DNA from: DSUN01 sp035527715
Lineage (GTDB): Bacteria > Planctomycetota > PUPC01 > DSUN01
Direction of reading: 5' to 3'
DNA length: 35,169 nucleotides
Assembly (NCBI GenBank): GCA_035527715.1
Contig: DATKZY010000063.1
Span: 1 to 35,169, forward strand
Shown in pieces: positions 23,571 through 30,607 of the stretch (the stretch's first letter is position 1; each line of letters opens with the position of its first letter). The notes under the pieces were generated by a model. It worked only from the letters and a program-made list of their open reading frames with translations, was not told the DNA's origin and ran no database searches. The position numbers and the translations under genes are program-made.

Positions 23571-24928
23571 CCCATCGTTGCGAGAAGCGGGTCGTTCTGT
23601 TGCTTCATCCAGGCCTTGAGCTGCTGGCGCAGGTCGGCGATGAGGGGCTTGTGGGCAGGGTCGGCGGCCAGGTTGTTCAGCTCGAAGGGGTCGGCCGCCA
23701 CGTCGTACAGCTCTTCGGCGGGCCGGTGCTGGTAGAGGCGCACGCGCTCGGCGACCTTGGGGTCGGCCTTCGCGCGCTCGCGCCACGAGAGCCAGTAGGC
23801 GGCCCCGCCCTCCTCGTCGTCCTCCTTCGCTTTGGCCTTGGCCTTGCCTCGGCCCTCGGTGACGATGTTGGTGAATTTGCCCGAGGCGTTCAGGTTGACG
23901 ATGTACTTGTGGGTCTTCGAGCGGATAGCGCGGATGGGGTATTCGGAGCCCGAGATGATGCCGAGGTTGGTGTGGGTGGCGAAGATGGCGTCGCGGTGGG
24001 CCTTGGCCTTGCCGTCGAGGACGGCCAGGAAGCTGCGGCCGTCGAGGTCGTCCTGCGGCTTCTGGCCGGCCGCCTCGACGAACGTCGGCAACACGTCCAC
24101 GAAACTCACCATCGCGTCGGTGACGGTGCCCGCCTGCACCCGCCCCGGCCATCGGACGACAAAGGGCATGCGAATGCCGGCGTCGTAGAGGGTCCATTTG
24201 GTGAAGGCGAAGCCCGAGCCGTTGTCGCTGGCGTAGAGGAGGAGCGTGTTGTCGGCGAGGCCGTGCCTGTCGAGCGCGCCCATCACCTGGCCGACCTGGG
24301 CGTCCATCGCGGCGACCGAGTTGTAGTAGAGGGCCATCGCCTGCCGCGTCTCGGGCGTGTCCACGAGGTAGGGCGGGATGAGGACCTTGGCGGGGTCGCC
24401 CGGCCCCTGCTTCTTCCAGGGCGCGTGCGGGTCGTTGGTGGCGACGACGAGGCAGAAGGGCTGCTGCCCGGCCTTGGCAAGGAAGGCGTCCACGCCGCCT
24501 TGAGCCATGTACTCGAAGGGAAAGGCATCGCGCGGGCCGATGTGCGTCTTGCCGGCGAGGGCCACACGGTAGCCGAGTTTCGAGAGGTAGTGGGGCAGGC
24601 TCGTGATGCCGGGTCGCACCTTGCTGTGGTTGGGGTGGGCGCCGTTGCGGCGAGGGAAGAGGCCGGTGTAGAGGGCCGAGCGGCTGGGCGAGCACATGGC
24701 CGTGGGCGTGAAGGCGCGGGTGAACCGCAGGCCCTGCGCGGCCAGCTTGTCGAGGTTCGGTGTGCGGACCGCCGGGTTGCCGTAGCAGCCGGCGTCGTCG
24801 GTGCCGTGGTCGTCGGTCAGGAGGATGAGGAAGTTGGGCTTCCTCGCGGGCGGCTCGCCCGCATGGGCGAGGGCACAGGCCGCCCCGCCAAGCGAGGCCG
24901 CGATGAATCGCCTGCGGTTCAGTGGCAT
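23567..24928 (-). CDS. secreted sulfatase 6 (Cys-type; heparan N-sulfatase-like)
   Basis: This 453-residue protein starts at the ATG at 24926-24928 with GGAG 7 bp upstream. LNRRRFIAASLGGAACALAH is a Tat leader. FLILLTDDHGTDDAGCYGNP binds metal; CSPSRSALYTGLFPRRNGAH is the formylglycine motif with the PRRNGAHPNHS extension that recalls N-sulfoglucosamine sulfohydrolase relatives. GKTHIGP replaces the more common GKWHLG, also seen in that group. YASDNGSGFAFTKWTLYDAG follows. A low-complexity insert GKAKAKAKEDDEEGG lies in the C-terminal third. It is the first of the glycan-degradation genes after the small ORF and pyr genes. The N-sulfatase assignment is an inference from motif resemblance. Confidence 0.9.
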   Translation of the reverse strand: MPLNRRRFIAASLGGAACALAHAGEPPARKPNFLILLTDDHGTDDAGCYGNPAVRTPNLDKLAAQGLRFTRAFTPTAMCSPSRSALYTGLFPRRNGAHPNHSKVRPGITSLPHYLSKLGYRVALAGKTHIGPRDAFPFEYMAQGGVDAFLAKAGQQPFCLVVATNDPHAPWKKQGPGDPAKVLIPPYLVDTPETRQAMALYYNSVAAMDAQVGQVMGALDRHGLADNTLLLYASDNGSGFAFTKWTLYDAGIRMPFVVRWPGRVQAGTVTDAMVSFVDVLPTFVEAAGQKPQDDLDGRSFLAVLDGKAKAHRDAIFATHTNLGIISGSEYPIRAIRSKTHKYIVNLNASGKFTNIVTEGRGKAKAKAKEDDEEGGAAYWLSWRERAKADPKVAERVRLYQHRPAEELYDVAADPFELNNLAADPAHKPLIADLRQQLKAWMKQQNDPLLATMG

Positions 24929-24962
24929 CGAGGGTCTCCGTTGGTTCAGCCGCTCCAGCAGC

Positions 24963-25103
24963 TTACTTCTTCCACCGCCACGCGTCCAGTTCGCCTGGCT
25001 TGCAGAAGCCGACGGTCCAATGGTCGCCCGTCTCCGCAGCGCTCTGGTAGATGGCCTCGACCTCGCCGAGCCAGTCGAGCGTCCGCGTCGCGTCGTAGGC
25101 CAC
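24963..25103 (-). CDS. 46-residue protein of unknown function
   Basis: A GTG at 25101-25103 is preceded 7 bp upstream by a perfect AGGAGGT, itself overlapping the last codons of the NYN gene, and the frame runs 46 codons to a stop at 24963. The product opens MAYDATRTLDWLGEVEAIYQ and ends in KPGELDAWRWKK. The strong ribosome-binding site and tight spacing (5 bp) argue that it is translated. I recognise no domain. The AIYQSAAETG phrase recalls the C-terminal helix of Gfo/Idh/MocA oxidoreductases, so it might be a remnant of one; this is weak. It is followed 34 bp later by sulfatase 6. Confidence 0.6.
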   Translation of the reverse strand: MAYDATRTLDWLGEVEAIYQSAAETGDHWTVGFCKPGELDAWRWKK

Positions 25104-25108
25104 TGAGG

Positions 25109-25675
25109 CTACCTCCTGGGACGGGGGCCGCGTCGGAGCTTCTGGATCGGGCCGATGAGGCGGGTTTCGGGGGCCGGCTCGCCGAAGGCGGCGAGAAGCT
25201 CGGCCACCTCGTCGGGCGAGGGCCGGGCGGTCTTCTGGCGCCGTTCGGCCTCGGCGTCGGCGTAGCGCTCGGCCTCGAAGCGCAGCTCGCGCAGGAACGC
25301 GCCCGAGTGCACCACCTCCGCCCCGCGGGCCGAGCAGGCCCGCATCACCTCGCGGTCGGACGACACGACGCGGAGCCGTTGCGGGGCCGTCCTGGCCGCC
25401 ACCAGACGGCGAATCTCGTCGTCGGCCGTCTCGGGCGGATGGGCGTAGAGGATGCGGACGCCTGGCAGGTTCCGCCCGCCGCGCGCGCCGCCGCGAAGTT
25501 GGCGGCTGTCGTACACCACGGTCGCCGTCTCGCCCGTGGCGCTGTGGTGGCGGATGAGGCCGTCCTCGAGCCGCGCCTGCGCCGCCTCGAGGGCCTCGGC
25601 CCCCGCGAGCGGCCCGCCCGCCGCCATCGCGAACAACACGTTGTGGCCGTCGAGGATGAGCACTGGGCGCCCCAA
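25109..25675 (-). CDS. NYN-domain (YacP-like) putative RNase
   Basis: This 188-residue protein has the PIN/NYN fold start VLILDGHNVLFAM, in which the Asp binds metal, followed by ATVVYDSRQLRGG, a TADDEIRRLV acidic helix and RVVSSDREVMRACSARGAEV. These are the YacP/NYN signatures of predicted or proven endoribonucleases. The start is uncertain: TTG at 25673-25675, 6 bp after the pyrC stop, or GTG at 25661-25663, which gives MLILDGHNVL; neither has a strong SD, and coupling to pyrC translation is likely. The basic tail RRGPRPRR could bind RNA. It sits between pyrC and the small ORF. Confidence 0.85.
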   Translation of the reverse strand: MGRPVLILDGHNVLFAMAAGGPLAGAEALEAAQARLEDGLIRHHSATGETATVVYDSRQLRGGARGGRNLPGVRILYAHPPETADDEIRRLVAARTAPQRLRVVSSDREVMRACSARGAEVVHSGAFLRELRFEAERYADAEAERRQKTARPSPDEVAELLAAFGEPAPETRLIGPIQKLRRGPRPRR

Positions 25676-25681
25676 TCAACG

Positions 25682-26983
25682 TCACGCGCGGAACTTGATG
25701 GCGCCGCCAACAATGGTCGCGGCGGCGCGGCCGCGGACGGCCCAGCCGTGGAACGGGCAGTTGCGGGCCTTGCTGCGGAACTTCGCGGCGTCTATGGTCC
25801 ACTCGGCCGTGGGGTCAATGAGCGTGAGGTCGGCGGGGCGGCCGACCGCCAGGGTGCCGGCCTCGATGCCCAGGACGCGGGCGGGATTGCACGTGAGGGC
25901 GGCAATCGCCTGCGGCCAGGTGAGAAGGCCGGGCTCGATGAGCTTCGTGACGACGAGCGGCAGCGTGGTCTCCAGGCCGATGATGCCGAAGGGCGCGAGG
26001 GCGAACTCCACGTCCTTTTCCTCCGCCGCGTGCGGCGCGTGGTCGGAGACCAGGCAGTCAATCGTGCCGTCGGCGAGGGCGGCGCGGAGGGCCTCGGCGT
26101 CCTCGGCGCTCCGCAGCGGGGGATTCATCTTCAGGTTTGGGTCGTAGCCCGCCACCGCCTCGTCGGTCAGCACGAGATGGTGGATGGCGACATCGGCAGT
26201 CACGGGCACGCCGCGCTTCTTCGCGTCGCGGATGAGGCGGACAGAGCCTCTGGTGCTCACGTGGGTAACGTGGAGCTTTCCCCCCGTCGCCTCGGCGAGG
26301 ATAAGGTCGCGGGCAACCATGACCTCTTCGGCGGCGGAGGGGATGCCGCCGAGGCCGAGCTTCGTCGCCCAGAGGCCGGCGTGCATCACGCCCTTGCCGG
26401 CCAGGTCCTTGTCCTCGCAGTGGGCGAGGATGGGCTTGCCGAGCATCGCGGCGTACTGGAGGGCCGTGCGCATCAGGCGAGGGCCGCGGACGGGGTCGCC
26501 GTCGTCGGAGAAGCCGACGGCGCCGGCCCGCACCATCTGGCCCATCTCGGCGAGGCGTTCGCCCTTGCGGCCGACCGACACGGCGCCGACGGGCAGCACG
26601 CGGCACAGGCCCGCCCGCTCGCCCTGGGCGACCTGGAACGCCACGGCGGGCTCGTTGTCCACGGCGGGGTCGGTGTTCGGCATGACGGCGACGGCGGTGA
26701 AGCCGCCGGCGACGGCGGCCGCGGCGCCGCTGGCGATGGTCTCCTCGGCCTCGTTGCCCGGCTCGCGGAAGTGCACGTGCATGTCGATCAGGCCGGGGGC
26801 GACGATCAGGCCGGCAGCGTCAACGATGGCATAGGTATCCTGCCTGTGCCCCACCGGCGCGACGCCTGTGCCACCAGGGCCGACGGCGGCGATGCGCCCG
26901 TTCGCGATCAGCACGTCGGCCTTCCTGTCCACGCCCTGCGCCGGGTCAATCACCCGGCCGCCCTTGATGAGCAGTTGTGCCAC
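25682..26983 (-). CDS. pyrC: dihydroorotase (class I, Asp-type)
   Basis: This 433-residue enzyme cyclises carbamoyl-aspartate to dihydroorotate, the third step of pyrimidine synthesis. It starts at GTG (26981-26983) with GAGGGG 6 bp upstream. H69, H71 and R73 (HVHFREPG) bind metal and substrate; H188 (LAHCED), H241 (HVTHVST) and D of VSDHAPH are present. At the position of the carboxylated lysine of other dihydroorotases it has GFSDDG (D160), as in the Aquifex-type enzymes. Those are known to work in complex with aspartate carbamoyltransferase, and pyrB lies just upstream. An insert of about 17 residues (37-53) is encoded by a dispersed palindromic repeat. It is expressed after pyrB across a 94-bp gap. 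Confidence 0.95.
   Translation of the reverse strand: MAQLLIKGGRVIDPAQGVDRKADVLIANGRIAAVGPGGTGVAPVGHRQDTYAIVDAAGLIVAPGLIDMHVHFREPGNEAEETIASGAAAAVAGGFTAVAVMPNTDPAVDNEPAVAFQVAQGERAGLCRVLPVGAVSVGRKGERLAEMGQMVRAGAVGFSDDGDPVRGPRLMRTALQYAAMLGKPILAHCEDKDLAGKGVMHAGLWATKLGLGGIPSAAEEVMVARDLILAEATGGKLHVTHVSTRGSVRLIRDAKKRGVPVTADVAIHHLVLTDEAVAGYDPNLKMNPPLRSAEDAEALRAALADGTIDCLVSDHAPHAAEEKDVEFALAPFGIIGLETTLPLVVTKLIEPGLLTWPQAIAALTCNPARVLGIEAGTLAVGRPADLTLIDPTAEWTIDAAKFRSKARNCPFHGWAVRGRAAATIVGGAIKFRA
26825..26875. repeat. dispersed palindromic element inside pyrC
   Basis: The segment has ATCCTGCCTGTG at 26837-26848 and GCCTGTGCCACC at 26864-26875. Both 12-mers recur exactly in the di-haem protein gene (34116-34127 and 34029-34040). 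The element codes in frame for GGTGVAPVGHRQDTYAI between two normally adjacent strands of the N-terminal domain of dihydroorotase, so it appears to be an insertion tolerated by the protein. Confidence 0.75.
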
Positions 26984-27011
26984 GGCATGCCCCTCATTCG
27001 GTTGCCTGCTG

Positions 27012-27074
27012 TCCCATAGGTCCCATGAGTCCCATAGGTCCGATGGGACATATGGGACGAACGGGACGTATCGG
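27012..27074. repeat. 9-bp tandem repeat between pyrB and pyrC
   Basis: Seven diverged units follow each other: TCCCATAGG, TCCCATGAG, TCCCATAGG, TCCGATGGG, ACATATGGG, ACGAACGGG and ACGTATCGG. The first half reads as the reverse complement of the second (TCCCATAGGTCC against GGGACATATGGGA), so the array can form a hairpin in the pyrB-pyrC transcript. It fills most of the 94-bp intergenic gap. Confidence 0.8.
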
Positions 27075-27077
27075 ACC

Positions 27078-27998
27078 CTACCGGACGCTCGTCACCAGCG
27101 ACAGGACGGCCATGCGCACGGCCACGCCGTTGGTCACCTGTTCGAGGATCGCCGAGCGCGGGCCGTCGGCCACGTCGGGCGCCATCTCCACCCCGCGGTT
27201 GATCGGGCCGGGGTGCATGACCACCAGGCCGGGCTTCGCCCGCCCGAGCCGCTCGGCGTCGAGGCCGAAGAGCCGCGAGTACTCGCGCACGGACGGGAAC
27301 GGCTGGTCGTCGAGCCGCTCGGTCTGGACGCGGAGCATGTTCACCACGTCCATCTCTGGGAGCACGGCATCGAGGTCGTGGCTCACCTTGGCCCCGAGCT
27401 TCGCGAATGCCTTGGGCACGAGGGTGGGCGGCCCGACGAACCACACCTCGGCGCCGAGCTTGAGGAGGCCGACGAGGTTCGAGCGAGCGACGCGGCTGTG
27501 CGCGATGTCGCCCACGATGGCCACCTTGAGGCCCTGGATGCGCCCGAGCTTCTGGCGGATCGTGAGGATGTCGAGCAGCCCCTGGGTCGGGTGCTCGTGC
27601 TGGCCGTCGCCGGCGTTGACGATGCTGGCCTCGATGCAGCGGGCGAGAAGGCCAGGGGCGCCGGAGCCGCCGTGGCGCATCACCACGGCGTCAATGCCCA
27701 TCGCCGCGATGTTGCGGGCCGTGTCGCGCAGCGTCTCGCCCTTGGTGGTGCTGGACACGCCGGCGTCGAAGTTCAGCACGGTCGCCCCGAGGCGCCGCTC
27801 GGCCAGCTCGAACGACGTGCGGGTGCGCGTGCTCGGCTCGAAGAAGAGGTTGACGACCACCTTGCCGCGCAGGTCGTCGCGCGGCCCGTCGTTCCGCGTG
27901 GCGATCTTGCGGAAGCCGTCGGCCTCGTCGAGCACGTGGGTGAGTTCCTCGGTCGAGTAGTCCTCCAGCCCGAGCAGATGCTTCTGCGTCCATTTCAC
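27078..27998 (-). CDS. pyrB: aspartate carbamoyltransferase, catalytic subunit
   Basis: This 306-residue enzyme condenses carbamoyl phosphate with aspartate, the committed step of pyrimidine synthesis. The GTG at 27996-27998 is chosen because the family starts at KWTQKHLLGLEDYS and because GGGAG lies 10 bp upstream; upstream in-frame sequence is non-family. STRTR at 56-60 (FFEPSTRTRTSFE) binds carbamoyl phosphate; HEHPTQ, MLRVQTERLDD and HPGPINRGVE complete the active site. The length is normal. No regulatory pyrI gene is adjacent. A promoter and a short hairpin lie upstream, and pyrC follows. It is the first gene of a long co-directional run. Confidence 0.96.
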   Translation of the reverse strand: MKWTQKHLLGLEDYSTEELTHVLDEADGFRKIATRNDGPRDDLRGKVVVNLFFEPSTRTRTSFELAERRLGATVLNFDAGVSSTTKGETLRDTARNIAAMGIDAVVMRHGGSGAPGLLARCIEASIVNAGDGQHEHPTQGLLDILTIRQKLGRIQGLKVAIVGDIAHSRVARSNLVGLLKLGAEVWFVGPPTLVPKAFAKLGAKVSHDLDAVLPEMDVVNMLRVQTERLDDQPFPSVREYSRLFGLDAERLGRAKPGLVVMHPGPINRGVEMAPDVADGPRSAILEQVTNGVAVRMAVLSLVTSVR

Positions 27999-28020
27999 GG
28001 CAGTGCCGCTCCCATGTAGG

Positions 28021-28039
28021 GCGTGCAGTCCCTGCACGC
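28021..28039. repeat. hairpin in the pyrB leader
   Basis: GCGTGCAG and CTGCACGC form a perfect 8-bp stem with a TCC loop. It is transcribed from the pyrB promoter and lies 23 nt upstream of the start codon. It could influence translation or early termination, though it also resembles dispersed GTGCAG/CTGCAC palindromes. There is no adjacent T-run. Confidence 0.6.
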
Positions 28040-28059
28040 GGGGTCCATGCTCGTGGCCG

Positions 28060-28068
28060 ATTATACCA
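28060..28068 (-). promoter_or_regulatory. extended -10 promoter of pyrB
   Basis: The minus strand reads TGGTATAAT, a perfect extended -10. The -35 region 17 bp upstream (CTGGAC) is poor, as is common when TGN is present. The transcript would start near 28053 and carry a leader of about 55 nt. Confidence 0.7.
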
Positions 28069-28108
28069 CAGCCTGCCGCGGCGTCCAGTGGATTTGGCTT
28101 CGATGACT

Positions 28109-28136
28109 TTGCCACAGCTCGGCCCCCGCCTATAAT
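28109..28136 (+). promoter_or_regulatory. promoter of the AsmA-like gene
   Basis: TTGCCA (28109-28114) and TATAAT (28131-28136) are 16 bp apart on the plus strand, back to back with the pyrB promoter. Transcription would begin near 28143. Confidence 0.75.
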
Positions 28137-28183
28137 CAGGGGAGTTGGCGTGGCCGAGCAGGGGCGTGTGACGAGGGTACGTG

Positions 28184-30316
28184 GTGAGCAACGCTGGAAC
28201 CGGGCCGACGACTGACGCCTCGCCGCGTCGCAACCGGCGGCGCTGGCTGCGGCGCGCGCTGTGGGCAGCGGGGGCGCTGGTCGCGCTGGCTGCGCTCCTC
28301 GTCTTTGTCGTGCCGCCGCTGCTGCCCGAGGGGTTCGTCGGCCGCATCGTCGCGGGCAGGATGGCGCGGGTCCTGGGCCGCGAGGCGACGGTCGAAGGCG
28401 CCCGCTTCAGCTTCCTCTCGGGCCTGCGGGCACGCGGCATCTCGGTCCGCGAGCGGCCCGGGTTCGGCGACGGGGAGTTCCTCCGCATCGGGCGCCTCAC
28501 GGCCACGCCGCGGGCGCTGTTCGCGGGGCTGCACGACCTCGCACAGCTCGACCTCGAGGACGCCGAGCTGTGCCTGGCCCACGACGAGCAGGGCATCCTC
28601 AACGCCGCCGACCTGGCGGAACGCCCGCCATTCCCGGTACGCTATCAGCGGCTCCGAATCGCCGATCTCCGCGTCGTCTACCGCGACCTCCAGAGCGGGG
28701 GCAGCCTCGCGCTGCTCGTGCCGAGCGCCGAGGTCGGTCCCGTCGAGCGCGGCCGGCGCCCCGTGCGCCTCGGCGCGCGCCTGGCCACGGGCGGCAGCGC
28801 CATGCTCCTCGGCGAAGTCGTCGTCACCCCCGCCGACCAGGCGTTCGAGCAGGCGCACGGCACCGTCGTCGTGCGCTCGCTTGCCCTCGCGCCGCTCGCC
28901 GCGAAGCTCCGCCTCGGCCGGCCGCTGCCGGCGTCCCTCGCCGGGGTGGCACTCGACGCGGAGTTCGCGCTCGACGCGCAGGTCGAGCGGCGAGTCTGGG
29001 GCAATGGCACGCTGACCCTCACCGGCCTGCCCGAGGCCCCCCCACTGGGCCTCGTCGGGCCGCTCCGCTCGGTCGTCGCCACGCTCCGCGGCGAGCTGTC
29101 GGCCCTCAGGCCCCACTTCGACCTCCACGCCGTCACCCAGCCGAGCGAGGCCGTCCGCCTCGACGCCTCGCTCCGCCAGATCGTCGCCGACGGCTCCGTG
29201 CCGTCGTTCTCGATGGACAACTATATCCTCACCGTGAACGCCACGGCGCGGGCCGACTTCGCCCGCGGCGGCCTGCCCGGCACCGCCCTCGTCGCGGGAC
29301 ACGGCTCGCTCGACGCCTCGCTCGCCGGCACGATGGCCGAGGCCAGGCTCGCGTGCAAGGCCGCCCTCGAGCAGGGCGCGGCCGCGGACGGCGACGCCAC
29401 GCGGCCCGTGCCGCCCATCGCGTTCGACCTCGACGGCACGTTCTCCCTCGCCGCCCTCACCGCCCAGCTCTCGCGCCTCGCGCTCCGCACCGAGGGCGTG
29501 AGCGTTGCCGCCAGCGGCGCGGCCCGCCCGCGCCCCGATGCCGAGCTGCGCGTCGCCCCCGACGGCTCGCTCCCCCCGATGACGGGCGAGGCGAGCCTGG
29601 AGGCGGCGCTCGACTTCGGCCGGTGGCCCGACGGGCTGCGCCTCCTCGCCGGCCTGCCGAGCGGCCGTCCCGCGAGTGGCACCCTCGCGGCCACGGGCAA
29701 GGCCCTGCTCGACGGCGACTGCCGCTACACCCTGGACATCGCGATGGACCGCGTGCCCCTCGGCCACGATACCCCCCTGGCCACGCGCCTGCCCTTCCTC
29801 GACCTCGTGTCCGTCGTCGCGGGCGGGGAGCCGGAGGCGATGGACTTCGTGGCCTCGCTCAAGGCCGCCTGCACGGCGCAGGGCGCGAGCGGCGAGGCCA
29901 TTCGCTCCAGCTTCGCGGGCAAGGGCGAGTTGAATCTCAGCCGCCTGCGCCTCGTCGGCTCGCCCCTCTTTCGCCTCCTGGCCGACTGGAGCGGGCACCC
30001 TGAGCTGCGCGACGTCGCCTTCGAGCGCGTGGACGCCCCGTTCACCCTCGCCGGCGGCCGCTGCGACGCCACGGCCACGCTCCCCTTCGGCGGCGGCGCG
30101 TTCACCTACCGCGGCCACAGCACGCGGGAGGGCGGGCTCCGCTACACGATGCACGTCAGGGACCCGCGGCAGGTCGCCTTCCTGCCCAGAGACGCCTTGG
30201 AGTACCTGGAGGCCGATCTCCCCTTGATGCACATCACGGGCCCCTTCTCCGCCCCGGCGGCGCGCATCCCCATTGAGGCCATCCTCCAGTTCAACCTGCT
30301 GCGCAGGCGAGAGTAG
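28184..30316 (+). CDS. AsmA-like membrane-anchored protein
   Basis: The protein is about 710 residues long. Two consecutive GTG codons (28181, 28184) could start it; 28184 has GAGGG 6 bp upstream and is preferred. After a basic N-terminus (RRNRRRWLRRAL) one transmembrane helix (AAGALVALAALLVFVVPPLL) anchors a long periplasmic part made of repeated beta strands with the AsmA/DUF748-type pattern: LGREATVEGARFSFLSGLRA, then ADLRVVYRDL and SLRLGRPLPASLAGVALDAE-like repeats. The end, with IPIEAILQFNLLRRR, is typical. AsmA/TamB relatives are thought to carry phospholipids or help assemble the outer membrane. It is divergent from pyrB and monocistronic. Family membership rests on overall pattern, not on a single diagnostic motif. 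Confidence 0.75.
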   Translation: MSNAGTGPTTDASPRRNRRRWLRRALWAAGALVALAALLVFVVPPLLPEGFVGRIVAGRMARVLGREATVEGARFSFLSGLRARGISVRERPGFGDGEFLRIGRLTATPRALFAGLHDLAQLDLEDAELCLAHDEQGILNAADLAERPPFPVRYQRLRIADLRVVYRDLQSGGSLALLVPSAEVGPVERGRRPVRLGARLATGGSAMLLGEVVVTPADQAFEQAHGTVVVRSLALAPLAAKLRLGRPLPASLAGVALDAEFALDAQVERRVWGNGTLTLTGLPEAPPLGLVGPLRSVVATLRGELSALRPHFDLHAVTQPSEAVRLDASLRQIVADGSVPSFSMDNYILTVNATARADFARGGLPGTALVAGHGSLDASLAGTMAEARLACKAALEQGAAADGDATRPVPPIAFDLDGTFSLAALTAQLSRLALRTEGVSVAASGAARPRPDAELRVAPDGSLPPMTGEASLEAALDFGRWPDGLRLLAGLPSGRPASGTLAATGKALLDGDCRYTLDIAMDRVPLGHDTPLATRLPFLDLVSVVAGGEPEAMDFVASLKAACTAQGASGEAIRSSFAGKGELNLSRLRLVGSPLFRLLADWSGHPELRDVAFERVDAPFTLAGGRCDATATLPFGGGAFTYRGHSTREGGLRYTMHVRDPRQVAFLPRDALEYLEADLPLMHITGPFSAPAARIPIEAILQFNLLRRRE

Positions 30317-30607
30317 CCAATCCCCGCCCGGCGGGAGAGGGGGGTGATGGCGTCAGGTCGGGTCACATCGCAGATCGTGAGTTCGTGTTCACAGCGAGGG
30401 GCTGCTGCCCGGACACTCCGGACTGGCGCGGGAGCGGGTTGCGGTGGTATACTGTACCATGGGGCAAGCAGAGCGGATGCTGGGGGATGCCGACGGGCAG
30501 CGATGGGCCGGATGGGGGCGGGGGCGGAACATTTCACAGAGCGGGCACGGCGGGACAGCTGGGCGGATGCCTCGGCGGCGAGGCGTCCTCGCCTCGGAGT
30601 GGGCAAG
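30317..30607. other. 291-bp intergenic stretch
   Basis: Immediately after the AsmA-like stop, CCCGC (30323-30327) and GCGGG (30331-30335) form a short hairpin. Downstream an extended -10 candidate is present (see 30445-30453). Short reading frames here lack ribosome-binding sites and coding character, so no gene is called. Confidence 0.5.
30445..30453 (+). promoter_or_regulatory. possible extended -10 element
   Basis: TGGTATACT matches an extended -10. No good -35 is visible 16-18 bp upstream. It would give a long leader, about 150 nt, to the gene at 30608. Confidence 0.4.

Noticed and set aside
21942..24695. A 917-codon minus-strand reading joining the PhoD-like gene with sequence inside sulfatase 6
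   Set aside because: The upstream part is an out-of-frame reading of sulfatase 6; an ATGA overlap with signal peptide marks the true PhoD start.
19320..27019. Two plus-strand ORFs of about 1150 codons each opposite sulfatases and pyr genes
   Set aside because: Antisense shadows of well-supported genes; repetitive Gly/Val/Glu/Ala composition.
30344..30607. N-terminal extension of the small protein at 30608
   Set aside because: The preceding in-frame codons are low-complexity, cross a promoter-like element and lack an SD; the SD-supported ATG is at 30608.
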